Below the pieces are notes generated by a model, which was not told the DNA's origin, did not search any database, and saw only the letters and a list, made by a program, of their open reading frames with translations. Positions 61,981 through 64,000 of a stretch of DNA of 64,000 bases are shown here, piece by piece. A program made the translations under genes and the position numbers. This DNA is from Clostridium pasteurianum BC1 (lineage in GTDB: Bacteria > Bacillota > Clostridia > Clostridiales > Clostridiaceae), in NCBI RefSeq assembly GCF_000389635.1, contig NC_021182.1, positions 186,001-250,000 of the forward strand, read 5' to 3'. Every line of letters begins with the position of its first letter. The first letter of the stretch is position 1.

Positions 61981-62058
61981 ATGATTATGGATGGAGATGC
62001 CAGTTATTATAGATGTATAAATTTATTTAGCGAAATTAGGATTGTACTAGATATCTGA
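61981..62058 (+). CDS. Possible 25-codon ORF after the M-box
   Basis: ATG 61981 (or in-frame 61978 and 61987) follows AAAGGTG and runs 25 codons, MIMDGDASYYRCINLFSEIR and five more. It may be a leader peptide or the residue of a lost Mg2+ transporter gene. The ribosome site is reasonable but chance is not excluded. Confidence 0.3.
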   Translation: MIMDGDASYYRCINLFSEIRIVLDI

Positions 62059-62149
62059 AAATAAATAAAAGATGAAAAATACATTAGTCAAAAATTATTT
62101 ATTTGAAGATACTTAAAACCTTAATTTCATATTAAGGAGGTAAGTTTAC

Positions 62150-63868
62150 ATGAGAAATGAAAAAGTTTTTAACAGACAAAAATTTGGAATGATTGATATT
62201 GTAATCTTTATATGTATAGCTATGTTTATATATTTAATAATGTCTCCAGGCATGCAGGGAGCTTCTAGCAATGTAAACGTAAAAATTTCAACTGATTTAA
62301 ATATGCTGCCTTACTATGCACTTAGATCTGTTTTAAGAATGACAGCTGCTTATATAATATCTATAATTTTTACATTGGTGTATGGATATATAGCAGCGCA
62401 TAATCCAAAGGCAGAAAAGATACTCATACCAATACTGGATATACTTCAGTCAATACCTGTGTTGTCTTTTTTACCAGCAGTAGTTCTAGGACTTATAGCT
62501 CTTTTCCCTAATGGAACTGTGGGAGTTGAAATAGCTTCCATTATATTGATTTTTACCGGTCAGGCATGGAATATGACCTTTAGCTTTTATTATTCCTTAA
62601 AGGTTTTGCCTAGAGATCTTAAAGAGGCATCCAGTGTTTTACAATTAAATAAATGGCAGCAATTTAAAAAATTAGAACTGCCTTTTGCAACTATAGGATT
62701 AGTTTGGAATAGTATGATGTCCTGGGCTGGTGGTTGGTTCTTTTTAATGGCTTGTGAAATGTTTACTCTGCGGGGTAGAAACTTCAGACTTAAGGGTATA
62801 GGATCATTTCTTCAGACAGCAGCTAATGAAGGCAATACTAAAGCACTTATATATGGAATAGCAACATTGATTATAGTAATAATACTTCTAGATCAATTCA
62901 TATGGAGGCCTGTAATTACCTGGTCAGATAAATTTAAAGTAGAGCTTACACAATCAAATGATGAGCCTAAATCCTTTGTTTTAAAATTATTAAGACGTTC
63001 TTATATAGTTCAAGTATTAACTGAAAAATTATTAGAACCATTTTTTACTTTTATTGGTGGACTTATAGATAAATTTATTTCTAATATGAATAAAAACAAA
63101 GGTGTAAAAAATGAGAAAGCTGGAAAGATAATAAAAATAATAATTAGGGCAGCGGCTATAATTGTAGCCATATACTTAGGCTTCAATGTAATTAAGCTTT
63201 TATCTACATTAAGAATCAGAGATCTACAGGCAGTTCCTAAAGCTGTACTTTTCTCATTATTAAGAGTAATAGCAGCACAGGTTATAGCATTAATTTGGAC
63301 TGTACCTGTGGGAGTGGCAATTGGGATGAATAGAAAACTTGCTAATGTACTCCAGCCAGTTATACAGATTATAGCTTCTATTCCGGCTACAGCACTTTTC
63401 CCTGTAGTGCTTGGAATTTTTATGAGTGTACTTGGGGGACTTGGTTTTGCGTCTATAATACTTATGCTCATGGGAACTCAATGGTATATACTATTTAATG
63501 TAGTGGCAGGAGCCATGGCAATACCAGAAGACTTAAAGGCAGCTACAAAAACCTTTGGTATAACTGGATTAAAGAAGTGGAAAACTCTTATACTTCCAGG
63601 AATATTTCCATATCTTGTTACAGGAATGATTACAGCTACTGGAGGATGTTGGAATGCAAGTATTGTGTCTGAATATGTAAATTTTGGAGGACATTCTGTT
63701 AAAACTATAGGTTTAGGGGCCTTAATATCACAAGCCACGGAAAGTGGAAATTTTGCATTACTTTTGATGGGAACAATAACTATGTGTATAGTAGTTGTGG
63801 TAATCAATAATGTGGTTTGGAAAAGACTTTATACTTTAGCAGAAGAAAGATTTAAAATAGAAATGTAA
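62150..63868 (+). CDS. Duplicated ABC transporter permease (COG4986-like)
   Basis: A 572-residue permease made of two binding-protein-dependent transport domains (about 30-260 and 330-565). Each has five or six helices and an EAA loop: DLKEASSVLQLNKWQQFKKLELPFA in the first, DLKAATKTFGITGLKKWKTLILPGIFPYL in the second. The repeats QSIPVLSFLPAVV and ASIPATALFPVVL confirm internal duplication. Such proteins belong to the NitT/TauT-like anion group (COG4986). AAGGAGG precedes the ATG. A matching ATPase gene follows 12 bases later; no solute-binding protein is in view. The upstream M-box suggests control by Mg2+. Confidence 0.88.
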   Translation: MRNEKVFNRQKFGMIDIVIFICIAMFIYLIMSPGMQGASSNVNVKISTDLNMLPYYALRSVLRMTAAYIISIIFTLVYGYIAAHNPKAEKILIPILDILQSIPVLSFLPAVVLGLIALFPNGTVGVEIASIILIFTGQAWNMTFSFYYSLKVLPRDLKEASSVLQLNKWQQFKKLELPFATIGLVWNSMMSWAGGWFFLMACEMFTLRGRNFRLKGIGSFLQTAANEGNTKALIYGIATLIIVIILLDQFIWRPVITWSDKFKVELTQSNDEPKSFVLKLLRRSYIVQVLTEKLLEPFFTFIGGLIDKFISNMNKNKGVKNEKAGKIIKIIIRAAAIIVAIYLGFNVIKLLSTLRIRDLQAVPKAVLFSLLRVIAAQVIALIWTVPVGVAIGMNRKLANVLQPVIQIIASIPATALFPVVLGIFMSVLGGLGFASIILMLMGTQWYILFNVVAGAMAIPEDLKAATKTFGITGLKKWKTLILPGIFPYLVTGMITATGGCWNASIVSEYVNFGGHSVKTIGLGALISQATESGNFALLLMGTITMCIVVVVINNVVWKRLYTLAEERFKIEM

Positions 63869-63880
63869 GGAGTGAATGAT

Positions 63881-64000
63881 TTGAAGAAACAAAAGGAATT
63901 TATAAAGGTAGAAGGAATAACAAAATATTTTGGAGAATCCGAAAAACCTACCATAAAGGATATAAACATAAATATAAATGAAGATGAATTTATAGCTATT
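63881..64000 (+). CDS. ABC transporter ATPase, N-terminal part
   Basis: Forty codons from TTG 63881 to the window edge. The stretch FIKVEGITKYFGESEKPTIKDI is the start of a NitT/TauT-type ATPase (the first strand and A-loop). Walker motifs are outside. AAGGAGTGA lies nine bases upstream. It is the energy partner of the preceding duplicated permease. Confidence 0.82.
   Translation, partial: MKKQKEFIKVEGITKYFGESEKPTIKDINININEDEFIAI

Overview
This is a low-GC, AT-rich chromosomal segment of a spore-forming Clostridium (Clostridium sensu stricto type). The evidence is the very high A+T of the intergenic DNA, frequent TTG/GTG starts behind strong GGAGG sites, sporulation genes (the sigma-G inhibitor gin, spmA and spmB), an AbrB regulator, and Gram-positive style T-box, FMN and M-box leaders. 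I cannot fix the species. There is no rRNA, tRNA, prophage or CRISPR array in the window.

Left part (1-18 kb). A truncated LD-carboxypeptidase and an M20-like protein lacking its metal ligands lead into a block that follows the origin-proximal gene order of Bacillus subtilis: gin/csfB, yaaO, a guanylate-kinase-like gene where Bacillus has tmk, darA (yaaQ), holB, ricT/PSP1 (yaaT), then trmN6 (yabB), rsmI (yabC) and an inverted abrB. metS/metG, which follows abrB in Bacillus, lies here at 56 kb. Between these are a ferredoxin, an EIIA-Glc domain protein, motAB with a sigma-D-like promoter, lrgAB and two paralogous secreted NlpC/P60 hydrolases.

Middle part (18-41 kb). An HD-domain protein with a degenerate nucleotidyltransferase head sits behind a structured leader. 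Next come a cysteine desulfurase plus thiI, a PspA locus with a Cys-rich partner and a Ser/Gly-rich membrane protein, a thiamine salvage operon (thiD-cytX-thiM-thiE), argF, the riboflavin operon ribD-ribE-ribBA-ribH behind an FMN riboswitch, a TetR-controlled HlyD/ABC-2 exporter, and a YkuI-like EAL protein.

Right part (41-64 kb). This holds ispF, a class D sortase, a decayed and an intact polysaccharide deacetylase, an RsgI-like membrane protein, a small SOS-controlled gene behind two LexA boxes, a CmpB-type membrane protein, a YdcF protein, a lipoprotein L,D-transpeptidase, spmAB, a family-4 uracil-DNA glycosylase, a SWIM/SNF2 helicase, T-box-controlled metG, and a TetR gene divergent from two flavodoxin-like reductases across a near-perfect 47-bp palindrome. 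A group II intron remnant with a GTGAAAG repeat patch follows, then an M-box Mg2+ riboswitch ahead of a duplicated-permease (COG4986-type) ABC transporter that runs off the end.

Items most worth follow-up are the M-box upstream of a NitT/TauT-like ABC transporter, the SOS promoter in front of an uncharacterised small protein, two clusters of DnaA-box-like nonamers, paired inverted-repeat leaders in front of ribBA and ribH, a GEMM-like leader, dispersed MITE-like repeats lying between convergent genes, and three enzyme homologues lacking catalytic residues.
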